Position numbers and translations under genes: made by a program. Positions 32,546-42,657 of a stretch of 64,000 nucleotides of DNA are shown one piece after another. Source of the DNA: Actinernus sp. WN-2022 (taxonomy: Eukaryota > Cnidaria > Anthozoa > Actiniaria > Actinernidae); the NCBI GenBank assembly GCA_030867875.1, contig JAOWCC010000577.1, forward strand, positions 2,000,660 through 2,064,659, in the 5' to 3' direction. Below the pieces are notes generated by a model. The model was given only the letters and a program-made list of their open reading frames with translations, searched no databases and was not told the DNA's origin. Numbering within the stretch: position 1 is the stretch's first letter; every line of letters starts with the position of its first letter.

Positions 32546-33262
32546 TTACAAAATCATATGGCTTACTTGCTTTTCAATCGTAAGTGATGCATCCCGCAAT
32601 CCCCTAAGTTCTTTGCCATAGACAGGGAAAATATCTAGTTCATCAAACATCTTTGCCTTGCACAAAGTTTTTGCATCTATCTTTCCTTTAGGAAGTAATG
32701 CACAAAGGTGATGGATCTTTTCCCGATCCTCAGTATTTGGATCGTACAAAACTGCCGACATTAATTTTAACATCTCGTAAAAAACCCAGTGAACTTTTAA
32801 ATAATCTAGGCAAAGTTGAAAGTGATTTCTGAACACCTCGTAGAACCCTCCCTCTACTAGATCATACGGTAAATAAGAAAAATGCAATCCAGAGTCATGA
32901 GGTAAGAGTACATGACTCTTCTCTTCAAGCTCTATTCTTTCCCCATAGCTAGTGTTCCGCTGGTATCGTTCATTATTCAGGTTTCCATTAGATACACACT
33001 CTAAGAAGAGGTCTGCCAGAACTTGATATTCATCAGTCTTCCATCCGCGCATGAATGTAGTTAACTCTGGCTCAGCATCAGGTTTGTAGGATCGATCGCT
33101 CCACTTCCCTTTAAGGATAGTTTCTATATTTGTATCCCACGTAGAAACATCTACACCGCGAAGTCGCATCACGCGCTCTCCCCACGGGGTTAAGCGTTGA
33201 ACCCAGTGATCACAGGAAGCTACACCATATAGTTTAGGAAGTTTTCTTTCCCTCTCTACCAT
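32546..33262 (-). CDS. Unknown protein, module 2 (right arm)
   Basis: Mirror of 30,174-30,890 with the same 239-residue translation. Preservation of the full frame in both arms means either recent duplication or selection on both. Confidence 0.65.
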   Translation of the reverse strand: MVERERKLPKLYGVASCDHWVQRLTPWGERVMRLRGVDVSTWDTNIETILKGKWSDRSYKPDAEPELTTFMRGWKTDEYQVLADLFLECVSNGNLNNERYQRNTSYGERIELEEKSHVLLPHDSGLHFSYLPYDLVEGGFYEVFRNHFQLCLDYLKVHWVFYEMLKLMSAVLYDPNTEDREKIHHLCALLPKGKIDAKTLCKAKMFDELDIFPVYGKELRGLRDASLTIEKQVSHMIL

Positions 33263-33820
33263 TCTGCATTGTCTCAAACTCCTCCTGCAGTTCCTGGAAA
33301 TGGTGTCCATACTTAGGAAAAATGTCTAAATGTTGGAATAGTTTTACGGAAACGGGTTGGTCCCTCGGGATCAATAGCCGCATAAAATTGATCTTCTCAG
33401 CGTTGGATGTGGTCAAGTCTATTAAGATACTCTTAATGATTTTGCACACGTTAGGGAACTCGTCAAATACTTTTATCTTTTCGAATCCGTCTCCGGTTGT
33501 GTTCTTGTGGTAAAATCCCCCTTCAATAATGTGCTTGGGTAAGTAATAAAAATCTAGTGAAGAATCACAGGTTAGCAAAGTGTCTTCCTTCTTCTCAGGC
33601 CAATAGTACTCCCTTAACTTCCCTTTAATCTTGTGTGCTTTGTACAATTCAGCAAATGCTTGGTAGTTTTCAGTGAAAATATTTTCCCTCGTTAAAAACT
33701 CATACAGATGTCCGGGAATGCTTATGCCAGACTTGTTTGATGCTCTCTTTCCATACTCAGTTCTCCAAATCTATCCCCATCAGGTGTATAGGCTACAGCG
33801 TACAACTTATCTTCCTCCAT
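33234..33820 (-). CDS. Unknown protein, module 1 (right arm), frameshifted near its start
   Basis: Mirror of 29,616-30,202. It has the same early frame change and one residue difference (NVCKIIKS here, NVCRIIKS on the left). The shared frame change shows the lesion, or programmed shift, predates the inverted duplication. Confidence 0.55.
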
Positions 33821-34143
33821 GATTGCCTCGAGATCCTACCATCTTGTTCAAAGTTCAATTTCTTGAATGGATTCAGGGCCGATTGGTTCTAGCTTTATAG
33901 CTGCTCCAAACAATAGGCTTTGCCCAAACATGCCCGAATAGATCGATGACCTCATCCAAAGGAACAATAGATATTCATGAGCGCGCCGCATTTTATTCAT
34001 GAGAGCGCCACACTTTATTCATGAGCGCCTTAAAAATTAACATAACGCACCACTTTATTCATGAGCTTCAGACAATAGATAATGAGATACCACCACACTT
34101 TATTCATGAGCGCCTTAAAAATTAGCATAGCGCCGCATTTTAT

Positions 34144-34571
34144 TCATGAGGGCGCCGCATTTTATTCATGAGTCCAAGACAATAGAACCGTGACGTCATT
34201 GAATTAATGAGAGCGCACCGAAAATTAGCATAGCGCACCAAAAAAAGGGCTAATTCGGTCCCTCTCAAACTACTAATAGGGCTCTGGAACGTCACCCTGG
34301 GAAGTCGTTTCTTCGGGTTCGATTCTCGCTCAGCGCCTCGGGTCTAGGTTTTGGTTTGGATTTGGAAGTTCACCCGGTATATTGACAGTGAACTTTTGCT
34401 TGCTAGTGTCAGGGCAAGCCTTTTTCATCTTCTGCCGTTTTTAGTTTGGATTGTAAGGCTTTATTTTCATGCATCAGGCTCGTGTTTCTTTATCGTGCGA
34501 TGGATTCATCAGACATCACAGATTCCAGTACACAAGAGGATTGATGGGGATCGAAAACTCGCTGAAATCGC
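34144..34571. other. Repeat debris beside the palindrome
   Basis: The first 60 bp repeat the GCGCCGCATTTTATTCATGAG unit found inside the palindrome ends. Near 34,316-34,330 is a B-box-like GGGTTCGATTCTCGC. No coding capacity. Confidence 0.5.
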
Positions 34572-34844
34572 GGCGGGTGTAAAGTACAGGTCATAGGTCA
34601 GGTTGTTAATTTCTAAGCCAAGTCAATATTTATCCCAGACCTAAATACGACTGGGCATGAATGCTAGTGTTATAGAATAGATTATTATTCATAACACTCG
34701 TAATTATATGCACGGATGAAATTAGGCTATAAACACCAAATAACTGCATGTATATTTTGCGTATTTGCACGTGTATTACGAAATAGGCAAGTATAAATAC
34801 TGAATGCAAGCAGCATGTTAAAAGTAAAGTGACCTTATTTAACG

Positions 34845-35092
34845 TCGGTAACTCGTAACAGTCTTCAAAGACTGATAAACTTGAGGCCGACGGGAAACCT
34901 ACGATTTTACGTCCTTATCCGATAAGACGTGAAGGTCTAACCATTTGCAGTTCGTGAACGAGATTGTGTCATAAAGGCAGCACCTTCTACTCAGTTATTT
35001 TAAGACCCTGAGTATTGGTCCGGCCGGAGTTTGAACCCGCGACCTCCCGCACAACAGACCAGCGCTTAACCACTGAGCTAACCGGGAGGCTC
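34845..35092 (-). repeat. tRNA-derived SINE
   Basis: The minus strand starts at 35,090 with GCCTCCCGGTTAGCTCAGTG (acceptor plus A box), then TTAAGCG and the B box GCGGGTTCAAACTCC at 35,026-35,040. A body follows with the conserved block around 34,900-35,015. A standard anticodon stem cannot be drawn, so this is a SINE head and not a working tRNA. Direct 62-bp repeats flank it at some distance. Confidence 0.75.
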
Positions 35093-35285
35093 GCTCTCTT
35101 GCTCAGTTTTTTTACCCTGGCGGAGTGAGGAGAAAGGGAACGGCCCACCCACCCTATGAATTCGCGTGGGTCGTAGGTTCCTCCCCTAAGCCAAGCCGTT
35201 CCAGCTTTGGCTTAGGCCGCTAGGTCAATATTTATCCCATACCTAAATACGACTGGGCATGAATGCGAGTGTTATAGAATAGATT

Positions 35286-35335
35286 ACAAATCCTAACCCT
35301 AACCCGCACAACCCCTCCTGCCTAACCCTAACCAT
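35286..35335. repeat. Telomere-like CCCTAA relic
   Basis: Contains CCTAACCCTAACCC and later CCTAACCCTAACC, complements of the TTAGGG animal telomere repeat. Confidence 0.7.
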
Positions 35336-35701
35336 CGGACGGGTTCTCGCTCACCATATTTAATAGAGTGGAATGGTTAGGAAACCCGGCAAACTTCAAA
35401 AGGGCTAACAAAGGCGCTGCGATTTATGTTGGAAGAGGGTAAGACAAAAGATTGTGCACGGACATAGTTCATTAGCGTTTCCTGAACTCACGTTTCTATT
35501 GGCTGATTGATTAACATGTTGGAATTTCTATAGTGTTTCGTGCACGGCAGTGGTTGAAAAAAGCTAACAGACATATAACAAAGAAGGTCCCCGAGTTTCA
35601 TAACCATCCCACTCTATTAACTATGCACTCACCTAGTGCTAGGGTTCACAGGTAAATAAGAAGTGACCTGACCTGTACTTTACACCCGCCGCTGAAATCG
35701 C

Positions 35702-37200
35702 CTTAACCTGAGCCAGATGACCACACAAACAGCAACTGAATACACCGTAGAAGCAAGTCAAGGCATTTTTACTTTCGATTCTCTCGTATTTTAGCTCCTT
35801 GAAAACTGGAGTTCGTTACATTCCAATACAAATGCTTATATTTAAGCGATCAGCGCCTGTTCACAAGTTTACGAAAAATGCCACTTCTGCCTATAGAGCA
35901 CTTATAGACGATTTAGTAGACTTAGCTTACGGTTTAATTATCCATTTTTAGCCTGTTCAGTCGTCCGACATTTAAAAAATGCCTTATTCCCTAATACCCT
36001 ATTCCCCAGACAACATTAATTGAAATAGCTGTATGTAGCCGAGGGATTTACCGTAACAGATATTCCCATATTTATAACAATGTTCGTAACTCGTAACCAT
36101 AATTCATTTCGGCCTGGGAATACCCCAATGTCCTATTCCCTAATGCCCTATTCCCTAATGCCCTATACCCTAATGTCCTATTCCCTAATGCCCTATACCC
36201 TAATGCCCTATACCCTAATGCCCTATACCCTAATGCCCTAATGTCCTATACCCTAATGTCCTATTCCCTAATGCCCTATACCCTAATGCCCTATTCCCTA
36301 ATGCCCTATACCCTAATGCCCTATTCCCTAATGAAGCACTCTAAAAAGTACAACCACTTCCTTGTGCGTTAAGTACTCTTTTTTTCCCCGCACTATTCCT
36401 GCCTGGAATAATCTCCCAGAGCATGTAGCGACTACAAAAAGGCCCGAAAGCTTTAGCAAGCAAGTCCCGTCTTTTCTACAATAAGTTTATATTTAGTTGT
36501 TAATCGATTTACTTATTTATGTATTTATTAATTTATATTGGTTGTATGCAAATAACTTTACCGATCAAATAAACAGATACAGATGTCCTATTCCCTATCT
36601 CCCAGACAACATTAATTGAAATAGCTGTATATCCAGTTGGGTTCGATTTTCGAATTCTGAGAATTCATGTACTGTGTGCGACGTGTGTTGGCGATGAAGT
36701 GATATGAACTCCCGAGTGGATACAAGCAAATATCTAAGAATCCCTGAAGATTTTTAGCGGCATCTATATAGGTAAAATCCAACGGTTTTTAGCGTTTAGA
36801 TAACCCGGCCCCAATTTTCGATGCCTTTGTCCGAATAAATCAACCCTCCAGAAATGCTGTTTGACTTCCGGTTAAATTGCATTGTTCAGAGCAGCCAATC
36901 AGAATACACAAAAATGGGATTCTTCCAGAGCCCTATTTTTTCGTCGAGCATTGAAAATACTTCAAACAAACGTTAAGGGTGCGTTTACCAATTTCGTCGC
37001 TAAGCAGCGACGTTGCTATGAAGGGTCGGCGCGCGCGCGCTAATGCAAATATAGGAAAAAACTTACTTCCGGTTTAGTGAAAAGCAACGCGCGCGCTTCG
37101 CAATTCGCTGGCTAGCAAGCTCCACTCCTCCAGTTTTGTTTACATTTCGTAAAAGTTACAATGAAGTTGTTTTTGCTACTTCAACCCTTTTTTTTTTTTA
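35702..37200. other. Non-coding with minisatellite; no gene seen
   Basis: Apart from the minisatellite there is a (GC)n-type tract at 37,030-37,040 and an upstream region rich in CGCGCGC. No frame with family features. Confidence 0.45.
36120..36335. repeat. 15-bp minisatellite CCCTAATGCCCTATA
   Basis: About 14 units of CCCTAATGCCCTAT[AT] with C/T variants (GTCC for GCCC). Each unit contains CCCTAA. Scattered copies begin at about 35,990. A related CCTATTCCCTA block recurs at 36,585. Confidence 0.9.
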
Positions 37201-37230
37201 CTTTCCATGCTTCAAGTTTACTTTATATAA

Positions 37231-37695
37231 TGCCGAAAAAGAGCGATAAAACCGAGAAAGTCATTCTAGCTGCGGAGGGTCGCTGGACGAGGGGAAATTC
37301 CGATGTTAGTGGAATTCGGGTGTCCAGTGCAAACTAACTTTCTTTCGGATTTCGACAAAGAAAGTTTGGAAAGTGCTCGGAAAGAGCTTGTTGATAACGA
37401 GGGGAGTCAGAATGTACTTACAAGTGAGCAGCTAGACGTGAGAGGAGTCTTCGAAGAGTTTGGTTTTGAGCCAATTTCACAAGAAAGTAGCGAAGAAAAA
37501 TGCAGTGCCTACGAAAGAGAAATCAACTCCATTTTTACGGCGGCTCGTCACGATACTAGAGACTTGATTGAAAGTCATCGGTTAATAATGACCAAAACGT
37601 TTTCATATATTCTGATACCAGAGTGTTCTGATACCATGGACACTATTTCTAACTATAAAGAAGCAAAGATAAGACCGATACAACGTAGAACGTAG
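37231..37695 (+). CDS. Hypothetical acidic protein, possibly frameshifted or first exon
   Basis: A TATATAATG context at 37,225 starts MPKKSDKTEKVILAAEG, which stops at 37,338. An overlapping frame from 37,303 (MLVEFGCPVQTNFLSDFD) runs 130 codons and is acidic, with SLESARKELVD and AYEREINSIFTAARHD suggesting helices. A one-base shift would join them. No family recognised. It could be a transposon-derived or lineage-specific gene. Confidence 0.3.
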
Positions 37696-37699
37696 ATTG

Positions 37700-38553
37700 T
37701 CGTTCACGGTTGCTTGCTTGAACAATTCGTCAACTATCTCTAAGGCCGGAATGTCTGTGAAAAATGCGGAAGTTAAACATCAATACGGAAATGGACGATG
37801 GCAAGTTCCTAATAACTTGCGACCATTCCTTTAGGGCGAACAAAGCCTAAGGCCTACTTGCCGAATTTTGTAATTATTTCTTTATTTCTTTATTAATCAA
37901 TGGAAATTATAAGGATTACGAACATGTGCGAATGATATTGGTGCAAATCGACTTCTTTGCGTGAATAAACCACTGGAATTAGATGTCTGATAATGCAGCT
38001 CTGTTTCAATTTCACTGATTTCATTTTCTTGTCCAATGCCTTTAGCTTCCATCGGTACACGAGAATCCATGTATGTAAAGAAAATTGCTTTGTAACCACC
38101 CAAACGCGGCCGCGCCCCGTGGGCCATGGTAACAATATTATACTTCCGGTTTCACAAAATATTAAACTGAGTTCGTGAAACAAAGAAAAGTCAATCCTTT
38201 TTCACATAAAAAGTGTCCCGAAGTCGCATTGCACAGAGCCAAGCATGGGTTTAGCGAAAAAAATGAAAACACGGAAGTTATGACCATCTAACTGTTAAAA
38301 TTCACGGGGGGAAATTCTAAAGCGATACATTTTTGGTATATCGTAAAACGCATGCTACACCTTTTGTGCCTAACCCAGACCAATGATATATGCAAATATG
38401 AAAGCACTATCCCAAAGAAATCATGAGTTGATTGAATTTTTCTGCCTTGATGACGTAATAATGACGTCATATGATGACGTCTTCAAAATAAAAAGGTCCG
38501 TCTCCCAGGAGTTCCTGAGCGATTTTGTGTGGCGCGTCTGTGAAGAGAAAATC
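37700..38553. other. No gene seen
   Basis: Overlapping short frames on both strands look like chance. A NotI-like GCGGCCGC occurs near 38,107. A 64-codon plus frame at 38,383-38,574 is interrupted by the hairpin element at 38,554. Confidence 0.4.
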
Positions 38554-38663
38554 GGTAATAAGTTCATGTCCTAGATACAACAATAGGTTAATTACGTTCT
38601 ATTATGTTTCGGTCATAGAACGTCAGTAACATATTGGTGTATCTAGGACATGAACTTATTACC
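38554..38663. mobile_element. 110-bp hairpin MITE with 8-bp target duplication
   Basis: The outer 26-27 bp form a perfect inverted repeat beginning GGTAATAAGTTCATGTCC, and inner parts also pair (GTTCTAT/ATAGAAC). AGAAAATC is repeated directly outside both ends. Eight-base duplications are typical of hAT and some other cut-and-paste families. Confidence 0.85.
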
Positions 38664-38836
38664 AGAAAATCAGTCTCCAGTTCGATTTTCTGCTGAAAAA
38701 TCTATATTGTGGCGGCTCCATTCAGTGCCAATTTCCCCAGAACGTGGTCACACATACCAAGGAAAAACGATCACACCTCCAGCACAAAGAAAACACAATG
38801 GTCCGCAATTAGAAGCCATTAATCCGCTATTCAATG

Positions 38837-39303
38837 CTGAGGCGTGGTCACAGGGTGGTACTCCACTCCTATTATTTATTAGGAGTGGGGTAGGGGAGGA
38901 CTTTCTGCTCTATAGCCTCAAGTACATTTACGTAATTTAATATTTTTGTTTTTCATCATATGAACATTAGATGTTTTTCTTGTATGTAAATTAAAGAAAT
39001 TGACCTTTTACTGTAAACACTACTTATTCATGTAACACATGTCTACAATGTACATTTGTACAGTCTGTTCTGTTGTACTGGAGGTTCAGAGTACTAAAAT
39101 ATGATTGTCTCAATGTTTATATTTATCCCATATCATAAGTTGTATCCTGTCCATCCTGCTGATAGAGCTGCCACTTTATTTCACTACTGTTCTTTCTACA
39201 GTCATGTTAATTTTATTCGTGGTCAATTCGTGTGCCTCTGTGTAACTTTATCTGCTGTGTTCATAACTGAAATGCATGTTGGTTATCTCTAATTAAAAGC
39301 TAA
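38837..39303. repeat. Direct repeat R1, copy 1
   Basis: About 465 bp starting TGAGGCGTGGTCACAG and ending ATTAAAAGCTAA. Repeated at 40,046-40,514 with about 95% or higher identity by eye. It contains a short dyad, CCACTCCTATT...AATAGGAGTGG type. Confidence 0.9.
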
Positions 39304-39951
39304 ATTACCGTCATTCACAAAAATTCAGTCTTGTCACTGGTGTATATTACAGAGTTACATAAAGGGAACTGTTCGAAGCCTTCCTCGCTCGTGAGAGGAT
39401 TCTCGTTTAACAGCTCTAACGAAAGTTAAACATGCGCCAATAATCTCGTCACTCGTGGTCTAGCGGTTACTGTTTGGGGAGGATTGTGTCAGTCGTTCTA
39501 TAAATCTTAGCTTCCTGGATTCGATTCCTACGCTGAGCGTAGTGATTTTTTTTTTCAAGTATTAGGCTCCCCAATTCCTTGTAAAATTTATAAGTGCCGC
39601 TTCGGGTGCTCGGGAAATATTCTAAGTCCCAAATTCTTCATAGTTTATAACAAAGGGAGTTTTGTGAGGCAGTCTGCGAGGTTGTTACACCGAGGTAAAG
39701 CCTCTATTTTAGAACTCTCCACTTACAACATCTAGGCACCTGAAGAAGGCTAGTTTGGCTAGCCGAAATATAGTACCTTTAAAACTATATACACGTCGTT
39801 TCAGCTTTGCTATAGTACTCAGGATACAGTAAAAACTCTATCCGCAGTCTGTTGACCTTTTCGACATTATGCGGCGCGGTGTTCAAGTGAACTACTTGAA
39901 CAGCGTGAGCTGATTGGTTGGGGGCGAAATACCTCGACTTGGAAAATAAAA
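39304..39951 (+). mobile_element. Repeat R2, copy 1: tRNA-like head plus hammerhead-like motif
   Basis: About 648 bp, repeated at 42,658-43,297. Near 39,450-39,540 it has an A-box-like TGGTCTAGCGGTTACTG and a B-box-like GGATTCGATTCC. At 39,735-39,777 is a hammerhead-like motif (CTGAAGA, stem II GGCTAG/CTAGCC, GAAA). No protein is encoded. This fits a non-autonomous retroelement of SINE or retrozyme type mobilised by PLEs. Confidence 0.7.
39735..39777 (+). ncRNA. Hammerhead-like ribozyme in R2 copy 1
   Basis: GGCAC, CTGAAGA, stem II GGCTAG-tttgg-CTAGCC, GAAA, TATA, GTACC. Core residues are present (position 7 is A). Stem I (GGCAC/GTACC) has one mismatch. Confidence 0.6.
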
Positions 39952-40045
39952 GTAACAAGAGGCTGGGAACAGCCTTAACTCGGGCTGTATACACATAAGC
40001 GTCACCATTCTATATTTTTATTTTCTACATTCTTTACATTCCATT

Positions 40046-40514
40046 CTGAGGCGTGGTCACAGGGGAGGGGTGGTACTCCACTCCTATTAATTATTAGGAG
40101 TGGGGTAGGGGAGGACTTTCTGCTCTATGCTCCCCAAGTACATTTACGTAATTTAATATTTTTGTTTTTCATCATATGAACATTAGATATGTTTTTCTTG
40201 TATGTAAATTAAAGAAATTGACCTTTTACTGTAAACACTACTTATTCATGTAACACACCGTCTACAATTTACAGTCTGTTCTGTTGTACTGGAGGTTCCG
40301 AGTACTAAAATATGATTGTCTCAATGTTTATATTTATCCCATATCATAAGTTGTATCCTGTCCATCCTGCTGATAGAGCTGCCACTATATTTCACTACTG
40401 TTCTTTCTACAGTCATGTTAATTGTATTCGTGGTCAATTCGTGTGCCTCTGTGTAACTTTATCTGCTGTGTTCATAACTGAAATGCATGTTGGTTATCTC
40501 TAATTAAAAGCTAA
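40046..40514. repeat. Direct repeat R1, copy 2
   Basis: Second copy of R1, same orientation. The interval between the copies is filled mainly by repeat R2. Confidence 0.9.
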
Positions 40515-40698
40515 ACAAGGGCCCATCTGGCCTTTCACTCGGGCCACATTAGATTGAAGATGAAATACACTTTCATTTGAAATCCTCTTAATCCTCTAAT
40601 ATTAACCAAAGGGAAGAATTATTAGCTGAATTTAGCAGTCTTTAGGAGTGGCCGGTAGCGCGGTGACTTTCATTCTCTGCTCCCCTAGTTTATGTACT

Positions 40699-40800
40699 GT
40701 TTAAAACACGAACAGCAGTGTTTTATCAAGTTTAAAAATTCGAGGGCGAAGCCCGAGAATTTTTAGACTTGATAAAACACGTGCTGTGAGTGTTTTAAAC
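40699..40800. repeat. Inverted repeat H3 with CGAG/GAA apex
   Basis: Arms of about 42 bp pair almost fully (outer GTTTAAAACAC/GTGTTTTAAAC). The apex at 40,741-40,757 is CGAG-GGC-GAA-GCC-CGAG. Confidence 0.92.
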
Positions 40801-42657
40801 GACTTCAAAAACGCTTTAAGAATGCAATGAAAGAAAGACGCACATCTCAAGGGAATAGTTACTTAATGAACCATTGAACCTTTGTATTCACAACGCCATG
40901 CAAAATATTCGAGTAATCACCGCCTGCAATTACGAACATCTCAAGGGAATGACATGAAGAAATTACCATACTATGTTGTTTGAAGCGGCGTTTCGCAATG
41001 CACTTGAAGGATTTGGTGTCGTGGCTTACCTCGATAAAGTTCAAGACTTGGAAAGCGATGTTACTGACATGACGGCAGACTCTAAATTTTTGACTCCGGC
41101 ACAAAATATGTAAGTTTACTGCACGTTTTTATTATTTTACGGCTTTGAGTTTTGTTTCATAATTGGAACTAAACAGTGGCTCGGTAAACAAGTAATGGTA
41201 GTTAACGTTGGATAACTTCATTTTAAAAATATTATCTGTGTATCTCGGTAGTCTGCTGATATTAGTAAATTTAGTGCAAAATTTATTATCTAGGTACCTT
41301 ATGTTCCGTGTACTTTTTGCTATCTTTGGGTCTTTATCAGTGAATTCTTAATTAGGATGAAACTTTATATAAAATGTCATGTTCATTAGTATTCTTTATA
41401 TAAAACGTTCATCCTAATTAGCAATTCAATGAGAAAGCTGAAACATCAATAGAAATTCCATTGTCTCAATCATTAACCCAGTTTCTCCCTGGGACAAAAT
41501 TCAAATCCCTCCGCGGGCCTTTTAGAATGATGAGATTTTATCAGGTATAAAGGAGCATGCACGTGACTGATTTGCTTCATCTGATTGGACAAAATGCTCA
41601 TTAATTATTCATGAGTTTTTGAAATGTAATTTAATAGTTTTCTTTTTCTCGTATATTGACCTTTTAATTTAAACACTACTTATTCGTTTAACACACTGCA
41701 TTTGAGCAGGCATATATTCATTGTTTTGAACCCGAAAATTAACCTTACTACCGTACTTCATGGTCCCTTTCTTTAGTAGTGGGTTGTCGGTCAGGTGATT
41801 GTAAACTCTCGTCATTTAGCACAGAAAATGTATTCTGATGAATAGGGATCGGGTTGTCATGTAAGAAATATGGCTCTTGAACAAACTGATAAGCTTCAGT
41901 AGGTTGGGTAGTCTCGGAACATTGTCTTCTTTTTTGTATTCTTGATTATTATTTTTTAAGATTGAAAGTCGGATCTCAGCTTTATTATATCCGCTTTAAA
42001 CTCGCCATTTTCAACTTCTAGGTCAATAATATATTCGAGATGACAGCATCTTGATTTCGGTCTTGTATATATTATCTTGCTGCACTAATTTGTCTTCCAA
42101 ATGACCGAGTTTGGTTTCTTGATTCGTGTTTTGATGTGACGAGAGTAAGAATTCATTACGCATATCAGTTAGGTCAGCCTCCATGTTACAAATCAAGGTC
42201 GTTAAAGCAGCGATAGAGTTCTTATTGCGGGCTAACAAATATTTTTATCCTCGTGAAGAATCCAAAGAATTCCGTCTCTTCCGGTTTGAATTTGACTCAT
42301 GTGTATGTTGCTTTTGGAGTTTCAAGGATATGTTGATCCAAAACTACAGGCTCTTGGGGTTTTTCATTGACTTGTGAACTTGCAGGCTCTGTAATTTGTT
42401 TTCTTTTCTTAGTATAACATAGTGTTGAACATGTTCATGTTCTCAAGCATGTCGCGCGTGACCTCTGTTTCTTCGTTCATCAAGTTCTCTACTTTCATCT
42501 GTAATCTGGGAAACTCTATATTTGCCCATGCCTTACAGTGCAATCTGATTGGTGTGAATTTGACCTTTAACGCATGCGCAGAAGACTTGTTGCACAGAAT
42601 AAAAAAAATTAAATAATGACTTACATTTTAAGACTCGGCGCTGCCACAGGCAGCCCG
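40801..42657. other. Largely unassigned
   Basis: A minus-strand coiled-coil-like frame at 42,023-42,238 (ALTTLICNMEADLTDMRNEF, LGHLEDKLVQQD) might be part of a decayed element ORF1. CTCATTAATTATTCATGAG lies at 41,599-41,617. Nothing else is supportable. Confidence 0.35.

Larger units (their letters stand above)
29291..34143. mobile_element. 4.85-kb near-perfect palindrome (head-to-head dimer of an unknown element)
   Basis: Arms 29,291-31,700 and 31,726-34,143 are reverse complements about a centre at 31,718. Coordinates of matching features sum to 63,436. Differences are few: one R/K substitution in the first protein, a 9-bp insertion near 31,890, and scattered point changes. The spacer is only about 25 bp. 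Each arm carries, from the outside in, several CTCATGAATAAA(A/G)TG repeats, a two-module gene region reading inward, and a small zinc-finger ORF reading outward. Confidence 0.92.
34572..35690. mobile_element. Non-autonomous TIR element, 1,119 bp, with 11-bp target duplication
   Basis: The ends are perfect 22-bp inverted repeats beginning GGCGGGTGTAAAGTACAGGT. GCTGAAATCGC flanks both sides (34,561-34,571 and 35,691-35,701). The long duplication suggests the Mutator-like group (8-11 bp). Inside are a tRNA-derived SINE and a 62-bp direct repeat (34,621-34,683 and 35,224-35,286). No transposase is encoded. Confidence 0.85.

Noticed and set aside
29291..34143. Palindrome as a pure sequencing artefact (unsplit hairpin read)
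   Set aside because: The arms differ by a 9-bp indel and several substitutions, which a folded read would not give. Assembly of two diverged copies remains possible and is listed as a check.
35018..35090. Functional tRNA gene
   Set aside because: A and B boxes are present, but a proper anticodon stem cannot be drawn and the sequence continues into a SINE body.
36120..36335. CRISPR-like array at the 15-bp repeats
   Set aside because: No spacers: units are contiguous and the genome is eukaryotic.
39101..39292. 63-codon frame present in both R1 copies (also at 40,312)
   Set aside because: Conserved only because R1 is duplicated; composition and codon pattern look non-coding, and no motif is seen.
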